Virus record (IMG/VR): IMGVR_UViG_3300028780_000013
Coordinates: 1 to 35,298 of that record
DNA length: 35,298 bases
Reading direction: 5' to 3' (one strand)
Source of the DNA: a virus
Shown: positions 27,632 through 35,298 of the stretch, in pieces
Layout: every line of letters starts with the position of its first letter
Numbering within the stretch: position 1 is the stretch's first letter
The notes under the pieces: model-generated
Told to the model about the DNA's origin: nothing
Database searches by the model: none
What the model saw: only the letters and a program-made list of their open reading frames with translations
Position numbers and translations under genes: made by a program

Positions 27632-27669
27632 AACTGATAGGCCAGCCGAGAGCCATAGAATCTCGGCAC

Positions 27670-27685
27670 ACATTAGATTCAAGTG
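27670..27685 (+). repeat. Shared pre-tRNA leader, copy 2
   Basis: ACATTAGATTCAAGTG identical to 25240-25255, directly before tRNA-Leu and directly after a GCCGAGA/TCTCGGC stem-loop. Confidence 0.9.
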
Positions 27686-27769
27686 CTCCGTTGGCGGAAT
27701 TGGCAGACGCGCCGGTCTAAGAAGCCGGTGCCTTCGGGCGTGTGGGTTATACGCCCTCATGGAGTACCA
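27685..27769 (+). tRNA. tRNA-Leu (AAG or TAA), irregular
   Basis: 85 bases with encoded CCA and a long variable arm (GCC-TTCG-GGC), as in Leu tRNAs. D arm matches Leu (TGGCGGAATTGGCAGACGC). Stem CCGGT/GCCGG gives loop CTAAGAA (anticodon AAG); if the closing U-G pair is not formed the nine-base loop contains TCTAAGA (TAA, again preceded by C). The T loop is TTATACG, lacking the usual C56. Identity Leu is firm, anticodon less so. Confidence 0.8.
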
Positions 27770-27800
27770 TATCAGCCGTGAATACTTCCGGCGCAACACT

Positions 27801-27881
27801 GTGTACGTGGCTACTCTGGGAACCGTAGCAGCAGCCTGTGAAGCTGTCTTCTGGTGGATTCGACTTCCACCGTACACCCCA
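27801..27881 (+). tRNA. tRNA-His (GTG)
   Basis: 81 bases with encoded CCA. Acceptor GTGTACG/CGTACAC (seven pairs), C73 as in His tRNAs but T where G-1 is expected. D arm GCTAC/GTAGC with a long loop, anticodon loop CTGTGAA, T arm GTGGA-TTCGACT-TCCAC. It ends 12 bases before the phosphatase start codon. Confidence 0.88.
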
Positions 27882-27893
27882 TTCGGAGGCTGC

Positions 27894-28394
27894 ATGGAAA
27901 ACGTCATCGGCAGCTTGTACGTCGGTGACGATTCCGACTACCTCAAGATCAAAGGCAAGGACGGCTGGTCTGTCCTTCGTTGCTGCAAGGAAGGTCCGGG
28001 CGGTCATAGAGACACGCTTGGCTATGAATCTCTCGGAGCACCCAAAGGGGCGCATTACCTGTCAGTGGATCAACCCGGCAGACGGGCACTGAACTTCATT
28101 GACCCCCAAGACCCCCACTTCATTCCCAAAGAAATGGTGGAGCGCGGTCTTGAGTTCATCGATAAACGATTGGCGGCAGGCGACAAAGTTCTGGTCGCGT
28201 GTAACGCGGGTCACTCCCGTGGCCCAACAACGGCAATGCTCTACCTACGAGCAATAGGTGAACTAGCAGGTAATTTCATTCACTCCGAGAAAATATACCG
28301 TACACTGTACGCCAAGTATGACCCCGGCATCGGTATGCGGCAGTTTGCGAAGACCCATTGGGACTACTTCGCTGAGAAATTACGAAAGGCATAA
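27894..28394 (+). CDS. Dual-specificity-type protein phosphatase
   Basis: 166 residues from ATG at 27894 with GGAGG upstream; a longer frame runs back through tRNA-His. The PTP loop is ACNAGHSRG (C103, R109: C-x5-R) with Ala instead of the usual His before Cys; D70 or D73 could be the general acid. N-terminal MENVIGSLYVGDDSDY is like cyclin-dependent or dual-specificity phosphatases. It would remove phosphate from Ser/Thr/Tyr or from RNA 5' ends. It sits between the tRNAs and the packaging genes. Confidence 0.85.
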   Translation: MENVIGSLYVGDDSDYLKIKGKDGWSVLRCCKEGPGGHRDTLGYESLGAPKGAHYLSVDQPGRRALNFIDPQDPHFIPKEMVERGLEFIDKRLAAGDKVLVACNAGHSRGPTTAMLYLRAIGELAGNFIHSEKIYRTLYAKYDPGIGMRQFAKTHWDYFAEKLRKA

Positions 28395-28396
28395 CG

Positions 28397-28735
28397 ATGG
28401 GTTGGAAGCACGCAGTAGCGCACGATATGGCTGGCGACGGCGACAAGCCAAAGAAAGAGATCAGTCACGTTGTCTCGCGTAAGAGCGCGACACCGGGACA
28501 CGTAATCCACGAGCATCACCACACTCACCCCAGCCATCACCCGATGGAAGAGCACGTCACCAAGGGCGACGACGAGTTGGCAGCTCACTCTATGGCCACT
28601 ATGGGCACGCCGAACCCCGGCGAGGACACGAGCGATCCCGGCTCACCAGCTAACGCGGCACCCGCCGCAGGCGCAGCAGCTCCCCCAGCAGCAGGCTCAG
28701 GAGCACCCGCAGCATCTCCTATGGCAGGCATGTAA
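28397..28735 (+). CDS. His-rich and Ala/Pro-rich small protein
   Basis: 112 residues. MGWKHAVAHDMAGDGDKPKK, then HEHHHTHPSHHPMEEH (metal-binding potential) and a disordered Ala/Pro/Gly tail (PAAGAAAPPAAGSGAPAA). Such His-rich small proteins sit next to head genes in several phages; possibly a minor virion component. Its stop overlaps the next ATG. Confidence 0.7.
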   Translation: MGWKHAVAHDMAGDGDKPKKEISHVVSRKSATPGHVIHEHHHTHPSHHPMEEHVTKGDDELAAHSMATMGTPNPGEDTSDPGSPANAAPAAGAAAPPAAGSGAPAASPMAGM

Positions 28736-28944
28736 TGACAGATCACGAAGAGAAACCTATGCACAACGTCTCGTTGCATCGAGCGTTGTCCCATCTGAAC
28801 AAGGGCGGCCTGCACCGCGCTCTTGGCGTTCCAGAGGGCAAGACAATTCCGCACGACAAGTTGGAGAGCGCGAAGAACAGCGACAATCCACATACTCGTA
28901 AGATGGCACAATTCGCGGAAACAATGAACGGGTGGCATCACTAA
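28735..28944 (+). CDS. Small conserved phage protein
   Basis: 69 residues. LHRALGVPEGKTIPHDKLES and NPHTRKMAQFAETMNGWHH match a short family in phages near the terminase. Helical, basic. The stop lies 27 bases before terL; ribosomes reaching it could open the hairpin over the terL ribosome binding site. Confidence 0.75.
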   Translation: MTDHEEKPMHNVSLHRALSHLNKGGLHRALGVPEGKTIPHDKLESAKNSDNPHTRKMAQFAETMNGWHH

Positions 28945-28947
28945 TCT

Positions 28948-28971
28948 GATCCTCCCCATGATTGGAGGATC
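28948..28971 (+). promoter_or_regulatory. Hairpin covering the terL ribosome binding site
   Basis: GATCCTCC (28948-28955) pairs perfectly with GGAGGATC (28964-28971), loop CCATGATT. The second arm is the terL Shine-Dalgarno GGAGG and ends at the base before the ATG (28972). Eight pairs would hide the site unless opened by a translating ribosome or a protein. Confidence 0.75.
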
Positions 28972-31008
28972 ATGAAGCTTCAGAAACTACGAGACCTAAT
29001 CGCCTCGTGTAAGACGAACCCGAACTATCAGTTCCGTGAAACAAGTAACGAAGATATCCTCGCGTTGGCCAAGAAGAGCTTTTCGAAGCTCACTGACGGT
29101 CAGCGCGAGAAGGTTTATGCGTCATGGAAACGTGCGCTAGACATGAACAAGGAGGCGCTGGACGACTCAACCGGTGAGCTATTGCTCATCGCTCGATTCA
29201 TGGCCCAGACCAACCTGTTCTTCATGTGTCACCTGTTGGAAACCTACAACAAGGTCACCGTGAATACCCACGAAGAAATTTGCAACAAGTTTTTCGTGCA
29301 GAAGAACCCGACTTTCGTAACAGTAGAGAAGTTTGCCAACCAGTATACTGACCTCAAGGATCGAATGTTGCTAGTCCCACGAGGCGGGTTCAAATCTTCT
29401 ATCGACATTGCAGACGTGGTTCAGTGGGTGAGTTGCTACCCCGCGATTACCATTCTGATCCTGACGGGTGTGTTCGACCTCGCCAGTGACTTCCTCGGAG
29501 AAGTCAAGAACCACTTCACTCTCATAGAGTCGCAGAAGCTCGACACCAAGACCGGCAAGCCGGTACTCGTGCCCAAGCTCTTCTTCGACGAAGAGACAGA
29601 GGAATGGTCTGAAAGCATGTTCCAAACGTTGTTCCCTGAGCACTGTGTTCCTCCAGCCTCAGGCACTCAGTTCGAGTATCACTCCCCAGCGCAGGGCGAT
29701 CAGAAAGAGCCAACCGTGAAGGCCGCGTCCATCGGACAAGCCCTCGTCGGTAAGCACTTTGACGTGATGAAGCTGGACGACGTTATCACGAACGAGAACA
29801 GTCAAACCGTTGACCGTTTGAAGAAAATCGCTAAGCAGATCAGTATTGATCGAGCCATGCTTCACCCTTACGGATTCATGGACGTAATCGGCACGTGGTA
29901 CGACGAGAAGGACTACTACGGCGAGAAGATCAAGCAGCAGGAAACGTTCATCAAGGAAGAGGGTCTGTCGAACCTCATCACTGGCAGCGTTGACTCCGGG
30001 CGACTGAACATCGAGTACAAGACCAAGACCTACCTTCGAGCCGCAATGTGGCTCACCGATCAAGCGATCAAGGAAGGCAAGACCGACGTAGACGCCAAAG
30101 GTCCAGACTATGAACTCTGGTTCCCTGAGCGTCTGCCTTTTAGCTTTTTGTATGATGAGAGAAAGACGGACCCGGAAGGGTTCGCCATCAAGTACCTCAA
30201 CAACCCGAGAAAGATCAACCGTATCAAGTTCGAGCGTGCCCTTCTGATGAAGCGCACTATCCCGCACAACATGCTGCCGCCGCAAGGCGTCGTCGTGACG
30301 ACAGTAGACACAGCGTATTCAACAAAGTCATGGGCCGATTACACCGTTATCCTGACCACGCTGATATATGGCGGGCGTTTCTACATCCTCAACATGGTGC
30401 GCGGACGATTCAACGAGATCGAGCTGCCTGCGGTTATCGCCAACACAGCGTACAAATGGAAGCCTAAGCGAATCGCCATCGAAGACTCGGTGGGCGTGAA
30501 GTGGATGGGACGCGAACTCCGTCGAGAGATGGACAAGCTGCAAATCAGCATTCCGATTGAGTACTGCTCTCTGGGCCTCGGCAAGAAGTCTAACTCGAAA
30601 CAGATGAAAGCCAAGCCGGTACTCCGACTGCTTGGCGACGAGCGTATGTTCTTCCTCAACTCCTGCGAAGGGTTGAACGAACTCTACAACGAACTCGAAG
30701 CCTTCACGGGCACCAGCGACGACACACACGACGACATTATCTCCGCACTATCCCTATTGGTTGAGCAGTTCATCTCTTATGCCGATGTGGGATCGAAAGT
30801 GGACATGGTGAACTCGCAGTATGTTGCAGATCAACAGAACCACGAACGTCATCAACTCGTACACGGTATTGGCAAGTATGCTCACATGAACATAAAGGCC
30901 CAGCTCGTGAATGATGACAACCCGGTGACTGCGTTCCAGATCGACAACAGCCGTATGTTCCGCGATGAGCCAATGGGCACTGACCCGTTTGCCGATCTAT
31001 TCAACTAA
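28972..31008 (+). CDS. terL: Terminase large subunit
   Basis: 678 residues. The ATPase half has PRGGFKSS (136-143, a Walker A variant), and VMKLDD (265-270, Walker B). The nuclease half has VDTAY (D446), AIEDSVG (E504, D505) and SDDTHDDII (D583-D588), the RNase H-fold catalytic acids. It cuts concatemeric DNA and drives it into the prohead through the portal. Length and motif order fit tailed-phage TerL. Translation is probably gated by the hairpin at 28948-28971. Confidence 0.95.
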   Translation: MKLQKLRDLIASCKTNPNYQFRETSNEDILALAKKSFSKLTDGQREKVYASWKRALDMNKEALDDSTGELLLIARFMAQTNLFFMCHLLETYNKVTVNTHEEICNKFFVQKNPTFVTVEKFANQYTDLKDRMLLVPRGGFKSSIDIADVVQWVSCYPAITILILTGVFDLASDFLGEVKNHFTLIESQKLDTKTGKPVLVPKLFFDEETEEWSESMFQTLFPEHCVPPASGTQFEYHSPAQGDQKEPTVKAASIGQALVGKHFDVMKLDDVITNENSQTVDRLKKIAKQISIDRAMLHPYGFMDVIGTWYDEKDYYGEKIKQQETFIKEEGLSNLITGSVDSGRLNIEYKTKTYLRAAMWLTDQAIKEGKTDVDAKGPDYELWFPERLPFSFLYDERKTDPEGFAIKYLNNPRKINRIKFERALLMKRTIPHNMLPPQGVVVTTVDTAYSTKSWADYTVILTTLIYGGRFYILNMVRGRFNEIELPAVIANTAYKWKPKRIAIEDSVGVKWMGRELRREMDKLQISIPIEYCSLGLGKKSNSKQMKAKPVLRLLGDERMFFLNSCEGLNELYNELEAFTGTSDDTHDDIISALSLLVEQFISYADVGSKVDMVNSQYVADQQNHERHQLVHGIGKYAHMNIKAQLVNDDNPVTAFQIDNSRMFRDEPMGTDPFADLFN

Positions 31009-31016
31009 GGAGAAAC

Positions 31017-33146
31017 ATGGCTGAACTAAATGAAGCTCCGGGGATAGTCGCGGACGGTGTAGCACGTGAGACGCTTGACCCATTGGACTACGGCAAGGGT
31101 GGAACCCTCAAGACCCTAAACGCTGACCTAGCACTCGTGCTTGGAAGCGCCAGCAAAGCCGAAGCTTTCATCAGCGAGAAGCAGTGGAACCTCTTGTGGC
31201 GTGATGCCGACTTGCTCTACCAGTCGCCGCGCCCGATGTCAGTGTACGAGAACACATACGTCCTCGAACCTAACGTACAACGATTTACAGTAGCAAAGGT
31301 AGTGAACTCTGTCGTACCCTCTCTCTACAAGGGCCTGTTCTATGCAGACCCTCCGATGGTACTCCGACCGCGCTCAGGCACGAGTCAAGACACCATAGAT
31401 GCCAAGACCGTGCTCTTCAGCTATTTGCTGAACGACTGTGGATTCAAGACCGAAACCAAGTGGGGACTCGAACAGATGGCTTGCCTCGGCACCGGCATCT
31501 GGAAGTGGGGAGTTGACTACAAGGAAGTGGTAACGTGGGAACGCAAGTCCACTACGACCACGATCACTGGTGGTGTAGGACAGGATCAGGTCACGCAGAA
31601 AGTTCCTCTGGATGTACCCCCAGACGTGAAGCGTAAGTCCCGTGTTGTGCCGCGACCGTTCTTCGAGTCGCGCCCGATCAACAAGGTGTTCGTAGACCCG
31701 AAGTGCGATGTCGGGGATATCCGCAAAGCAGACTTCGTGATCGACGTTCGCTACATGGACTTCTACCAGCTCAACGATATCCGCGCAGCTCTCGAAGAGC
31801 TTCCCGAAGATCACCCGGACAAAGATGGGTGGGAGTTGCCGAAGTCTGAAGACGAGCTTCGCAAGTGGTGGTTCGCACCATCCGGCACGAACGTAGCACC
31901 AGTACTCGCCAGCGACACAATGGCGTACATGCGCGGTGCAGTTCACCATGCTGAAGAGATGAACATTCAGGTGACCCCTGACATGCTCTTCAAGAAGATG
32001 GAAGTGCTTGAGTATTGGGATAGAAACCGCAAGGTTCTTGTCATCGACCGCAAGAAAGTGATCTTCACCGGACAGAACAAGTTCGGCGTTATCCCGTTCC
32101 TCAGTGCAAACTGGTGGAACCGCGCCAAGGCATTCTACGGCATGGGCCTCGGCCTTATCGTCGGACAGAATCAGCGCGTCGACCAAGGCACCATCAACGC
32201 AATTCTGAAGATGCTGTCGTTCGGGATCAACCCGATCTATCTTCGCCAGCGCGACACAAACGCGCCGACGCAAATGATACGCACCGGGATCGGTAAGATT
32301 CTAACTGTGGACGGTATCGCCAAAGAAGCATATCACCTACTCGACACTCCTAAGGTTCCACCAGACATCTGGTCGGCCCTAAGCGAGTCAGAGAAGGCAA
32401 CCGAGTCCGCATCGGGCGCAGATCAAGCGCTCGTACAAGGCTCGTCATCCGGCCCCCGTTCTTCTATGGGGCGCACCGCAGGAGGCGCAGGCATCCTCGC
32501 AAGTGCAAGCGCGACTCGTCTCGACGGGCCGCTCGACAACTTCATCGAACAGGTGTTCAGCCCGTTCCTCTACATCCTCGACATGCTCGTCATGCGATAC
32601 CTATCAGACGCCGAGATTTATGCAGTACTGGGCGAAGAGATGGGCGACGACTACGAAGTAGACCTTGACCAGTTTCACGCGGCTAAGATCGAGTTCGAAG
32701 TACTGGCCGGTGCCGCGCTTGCGGCGAAACGCACAATGGCGCAGTCGATGACTCTCATCACACAGATTCTTGAGAACCCCCAGATTGTTGAATCTCTCGC
32801 TGACATCAACGAGGAGTACATCAACTGGAAGGAAATCGTCATGATGTGGATCGAGTCAACGGAGTGGAAGAACAAGAACGACATCATCAAGAAGATGACG
32901 CCGGAAATGAAACAGAAGCGTGCCGCTGCATCGCAGCAGGCGCAGGCCGCGTCCAAAGCCGCCGTTACTGCACAGAGCAACCAACAGAAGTTCCAGCAGA
33001 AGCAGCAGCTTGAAGACCAGTCTAACGACAATCGCATCAAGCGTGACTTGGTACGTGAGTCGTTCAAGGACAACGCTCAGAGTGAAGCGACCGAAGGGTT
33101 GCCGAGCACTGGCGGGTTGGAAGGACAACAGCCTACAGTTGCATAA
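31017..33146 (+). CDS. Portal protein
   Basis: 709 residues, AAGGAGAAAC before the ATG, eight bases after terL. Early segment RPMSVYENTYVLEPNVQRFT, VVNSVVPSLYKGLFYADPP; long helices near 480-560; Gln-rich coiled C-terminal tail (QQAQAASKAAVTAQSNQQKF). Position after TerL and before a scaffold-like gene, size, and the pattern of membrane-free alpha/beta wing and stem regions fit the portal ring of tailed phages. No sequence motif alone proves it. Confidence 0.85.
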   Translation: MAELNEAPGIVADGVARETLDPLDYGKGGTLKTLNADLALVLGSASKAEAFISEKQWNLLWRDADLLYQSPRPMSVYENTYVLEPNVQRFTVAKVVNSVVPSLYKGLFYADPPMVLRPRSGTSQDTIDAKTVLFSYLLNDCGFKTETKWGLEQMACLGTGIWKWGVDYKEVVTWERKSTTTTITGGVGQDQVTQKVPLDVPPDVKRKSRVVPRPFFESRPINKVFVDPKCDVGDIRKADFVIDVRYMDFYQLNDIRAALEELPEDHPDKDGWELPKSEDELRKWWFAPSGTNVAPVLASDTMAYMRGAVHHAEEMNIQVTPDMLFKKMEVLEYWDRNRKVLVIDRKKVIFTGQNKFGVIPFLSANWWNRAKAFYGMGLGLIVGQNQRVDQGTINAILKMLSFGINPIYLRQRDTNAPTQMIRTGIGKILTVDGIAKEAYHLLDTPKVPPDIWSALSESEKATESASGADQALVQGSSSGPRSSMGRTAGGAGILASASATRLDGPLDNFIEQVFSPFLYILDMLVMRYLSDAEIYAVLGEEMGDDYEVDLDQFHAAKIEFEVLAGAALAAKRTMAQSMTLITQILENPQIVESLADINEEYINWKEIVMMWIESTEWKNKNDIIKKMTPEMKQKRAAASQQAQAASKAAVTAQSNQQKFQQKQQLEDQSNDNRIKRDLVRESFKDNAQSEATEGLPSTGGLEGQQPTVA

Positions 33147-33233
33147 GACATGGATCGGTGTCTGCTTGGACCAGCAGAGTAAATGGGGGAGCACCCCAAC
33201 AGCCAAATTCCATATCACTGCCGGGGAGGGCTA

Positions 33234-33635
33234 GTGATCGAACGCAGCATTTCAAATTTCGTACCCATCCTTGTGTTAGCACCTCATGAGCAGGCGGAGA
33301 TTACGCAGACCATTTCTTCTGCTGGCTGGCGACATATACAGCGAATCTTCGATCATGAATGCACCAAGTTCATATTGGATACCATCAATACTCCGTCCGA
33401 AGATACAGAGGACGTGATCGAGAAACACCGATGCGCCAAGGTAGCAGCTCAGCTCTATGAAGGCGGCGTCCAGAGAATCAATAACGAAGTCGGTCAGTAC
33501 CTCGGCAGCCGCAAGGCCCTCGAAGTGCAGGCTGACGTAACAGACGGCGTGCTTCAGATGGGGCCGCCAGCAAGTACATCTGACGATCTACTTGAGTCTT
33601 CTGAGGAGGGGACGATCTTTGACCACTTTGAGTAA
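33234..33635 (+). CDS. Hypothetical head-region protein, GTG start
   Basis: 133 residues from GTG at 33234 with GGGGAGGG upstream. MIERSISNFVPILVLAPHEQ, then a helix EITQTISSAGWRHIQRIFDHE and a second helix NEVGQYLGSRKALEVQ. It lies between the portal and the scaffold-like gene, as head-completion or decoration genes often do. Function unknown. The last bases overlap the next gene. Confidence 0.7.
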   Translation: MIERSISNFVPILVLAPHEQAEITQTISSAGWRHIQRIFDHECTKFILDTINTPSEDTEDVIEKHRCAKVAAQLYEGGVQRINNEVGQYLGSRKALEVQADVTDGVLQMGPPASTSDDLLESSEEGTIFDHFE

Positions 33636-34695
33636 CGAACAAGAGAACGGCATTCCTTCGGACCTGCCAGAACTTCGCTTTGAGTATCAGCCGACTGACG
33701 AAGACAACCGTCCCATCGGCGGCAAGCAGGTCATCAAGTACCGCACGCAGGATGAGCTGAACCATAAGCTCGTCAAGCAGAACACTGAGCTTATCCGAAA
33801 ACTGCGAACAGAGACTCGCAACAACCGTCTGGGAATCCTAGACCAGCAGTCTATTGACGAGAGAGCACCGCGCAACGTCGCGGGTGTGCAGTTCAATCCG
33901 CGCACGCTAAGCGCCTCAGAGCGCCTAGAACTTTCCCAGCAGCTCCTAGACCCAGAAACGTTCGACAAGGCCACACAGACCATCGTGGAGGCTTCCTACG
34001 GCATCTCTGGCGAAGGTCTGCGCACCGTCATCTCTGACCTTCAGGGCAAGGTGGACAACGTACAGGCTCAGCGAGAAGTTGACATCTTCAAACGTCGCAA
34101 TCCCGAGTACGTAATTTGTCCCGAGAACATGCAGGCCATTATCGGCTGGATGGATCGTTACAACCTCGCGCCGGTCGCAGAGAACTTCGAGAAGGCTTAC
34201 CTGTTCCTCTTGGATCAGGGCGTATTGGTTACGTCGTTGGAAGTCGTAGAACTTCCCGTCTCTCCGGTAACACCGCCTAGCAATGTCGTGGGATTCACCG
34301 AGCAGCCTCCTGCCGATCCAAACGAGTACGTCGAACCGGCCCGCGTGGTCGAGACGCTTCCGATTGAGAACCAGCTTCCAGTCGAGCGCGTTGCTCCTAC
34401 CGAGCACCCGGCATTGGCTACAGAACCGCCTGTCGCGGCTAAGCCTGTTGCCTCAAGGGTTCCTACCGGCCTGAACAATGGCAACTCCCGCAGTGAGGGC
34501 GTAAGTGCTCCTGTAGGAAGTGACATCGTTTACGAGTTCAAGCAGTATGACGAGAAGGGAAATCAAGTCGGTCCCACGCGCACCTTCACCGGTATGCGTG
34601 CCATCGACGCGATGCCGCCCGACGAGTACAAGCGCCGTCTGCTGAGCGAGAAGGGATTCGCCGCTAAGGTTGAGAAGTTGATGAAGAAGGGCTAA
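33619..34695 (+). CDS. Putative scaffold/head-assembly protein, TTG start
   Basis: 358 residues from TTG at 33619, chosen because GAGGAGGGG lies 8 bases upstream; another TTG at 33592 is in frame. LRFEYQPTDEDNRPIGGKQV and VIKYRTQDELNHKLVKQN, followed by a long charged helix, are typical of a family found next to capsid genes. The second half is Pro-rich and disordered (PVERVAPTEHPALATEPPV), and the C-terminus returns to a helix (RRLLSEKGFAAKVEKLMKK). Consistent with a scaffold, not proven. Confidence 0.7.
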   Translation: MTTLSNEQENGIPSDLPELRFEYQPTDEDNRPIGGKQVIKYRTQDELNHKLVKQNTELIRKLRTETRNNRLGILDQQSIDERAPRNVAGVQFNPRTLSASERLELSQQLLDPETFDKATQTIVEASYGISGEGLRTVISDLQGKVDNVQAQREVDIFKRRNPEYVICPENMQAIIGWMDRYNLAPVAENFEKAYLFLLDQGVLVTSLEVVELPVSPVTPPSNVVGFTEQPPADPNEYVEPARVVETLPIENQLPVERVAPTEHPALATEPPVAAKPVASRVPTGLNNGNSRSEGVSAPVGSDIVYEFKQYDEKGNQVGPTRTFTGMRAIDAMPPDEYKRRLLSEKGFAAKVEKLMKKG

Positions 34696-35117
34696 TGGAC
34701 ATCAGGCTGGCGCTGCAATCTGAGACCGACTACCTAGTCGATCAAGTGGAGCGACTGTATCCTGACGACATCTGTCCGAAGCATCAGTTGCGCAAGATAC
34801 TTGCCTCCAACCCAGCGTGGGTCATCGTAGACAAACGCATCAAGGCGCACCTTATCTCGGAAGTCTCGAAAGGGACACCATACATCTGGAGTGTTGCAGT
34901 AGACCCTGACTATCGCAGACGGGGCGCTGCAACAACTCTCCTACAAGAATTTGAGAAGCACTACAAGCAGAGCTACGAAAGTGGCTGGCTGCATTGTAGA
35001 GTCGAGAACCCTGCACAGAAGCTTTACTTCGATCAGGGCTATCGCATCGCTTCCTTTGAACCAAACATTTACGGAGCACGACAGCATGGCGTGACCATGC
35101 GGAAACGCTTCGTCTGA
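34695..35117 (+). CDS. GNAT N-acetyltransferase
   Basis: 140 residues. ATG overlaps the scaffold-like gene stop (TAATG). The acetyl-CoA loop is VDPDYRRRGAATTLLQEFEK (R/Q-x-x-G-x-G/A variant), preceded by the strand YIWSVAV and followed by a C-terminal strand-rich part (YFDQGYRIASFEPNIYG). It moves an acetyl group from acetyl-CoA to an unknown target, possibly a virion protein given its place. Confidence 0.85.
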   Translation: MDIRLALQSETDYLVDQVERLYPDDICPKHQLRKILASNPAWVIVDKRIKAHLISEVSKGTPYIWSVAVDPDYRRRGAATTLLQEFEKHYKQSYESGWLHCRVENPAQKLYFDQGYRIASFEPNIYGARQHGVTMRKRFV

Positions 35118-35298
35118 AGTACTGTGTACAGTCCTGTCGGATTACAGGGAACGATACACCTTAGATATGTGCTGAGGAAAAGCCGGTCAGAGACCTTGAC
35201 CGCGCAATCGCAAACACTCGTCGGATTACGAGCAGAGGGATTGTCTTCACATAAAAGGCAGCGACACACTACTCATCATCTCTGGGAGGAGAAGGCGA
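35118..35298 (+). other. Non-coding leader ending in a strong ribosome binding site
   Basis: 181 bases without a gene. GTACTGTGTAC at 35120-35130 matches the sequence at the 14995 promoter. CTCG and CGAG near 35218-35232 can pair, and related TCCGAC/GTCGGA-type stretches suggest a folded leader. It ends GGGAGGAGAAGGCGA, a strong Shine-Dalgarno for a gene beginning just past the window, probably the major capsid protein given the order. Confidence 0.55.

Noticed and set aside
31374-32273. 299-codon minus-strand frame opposite the portal gene
   Set aside because: Shadow of the portal gene; no signals.

Overview
This window is part of a tailed double-stranded DNA phage genome (Caudoviricetes-like), probably from an uncultured virus. 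The evidence is a terminase large subunit, portal protein and head-assembly gene in canonical order at the right end, a family A DNA polymerase and RNase H, many short tightly packed genes with overlapping stop/start codons, and a set of tRNA genes with encoded CCA ends. No integrase or host gene is visible. The host cannot be named. The tmRNA is circularly permuted, a gene form known from alphaproteobacteria, some betaproteobacteria and cyanobacteria, which is a weak hint only.

Layout. Positions 1-23168 are read leftward. 1-3830 holds a Ycf46-like AAA+ ATPase with Ycf35 (DUF1257)-like and DUF2997-like partners. 3872-10024 is a run of small genes of mostly unknown function, with repeated leader sequences and several sigma70-type promoters. 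10086-11725 has no convincing gene; it holds iteron-like repeats, a DnaA-box-like site, many hairpins, and a leftward terminator at 11525-11590. 11727-18431 is a second leftward run: small acidic and zinc-binding proteins, a metallophosphoesterase and an SPFH-domain lipoprotein. 18467-19990 is an RNA cluster: tRNA-Met, a decayed tRNA-Pro, an HNH gene, tRNA-Ile, two small membrane proteins and a circularly permuted tmRNA with its own promoter. 20003-23168 is two small genes and the DNA polymerase.

At about 23280 two promoters lie back to back and transcription turns rightward. RNase H (apparently leaderless) comes first, then a roughly 680-base non-coding stretch with two similar promoters and a short terminated transcript. 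After these come a coiled-coil protein, tRNA-Asn with a 49-base insertion in its anticodon loop, tRNA-Ala, a JAMM-type metalloprotease, small proteins, an endonuclease VII fragment, an Ig-like protein, tRNA-Pro, tRNA-Leu and tRNA-His, a dual-specificity-type phosphatase, and the packaging/head module (TerL, portal, head-assembly protein, GNAT acetyltransferase). The sequence ends on a strong ribosome binding site for a gene just outside.

The most unusual items are: (1) an AAA+ ATPase whose Walker B strand precedes its Walker A loop; (2) a permuted tmRNA in a phage; (3) a set of tRNAs with abnormal anticodon loops (an insertion, C33) beside a decayed tRNA. The tRNA/tmRNA set and the toxin-sensitive anticodon region together suggest, by inference only, a translation-protection or takeover function.
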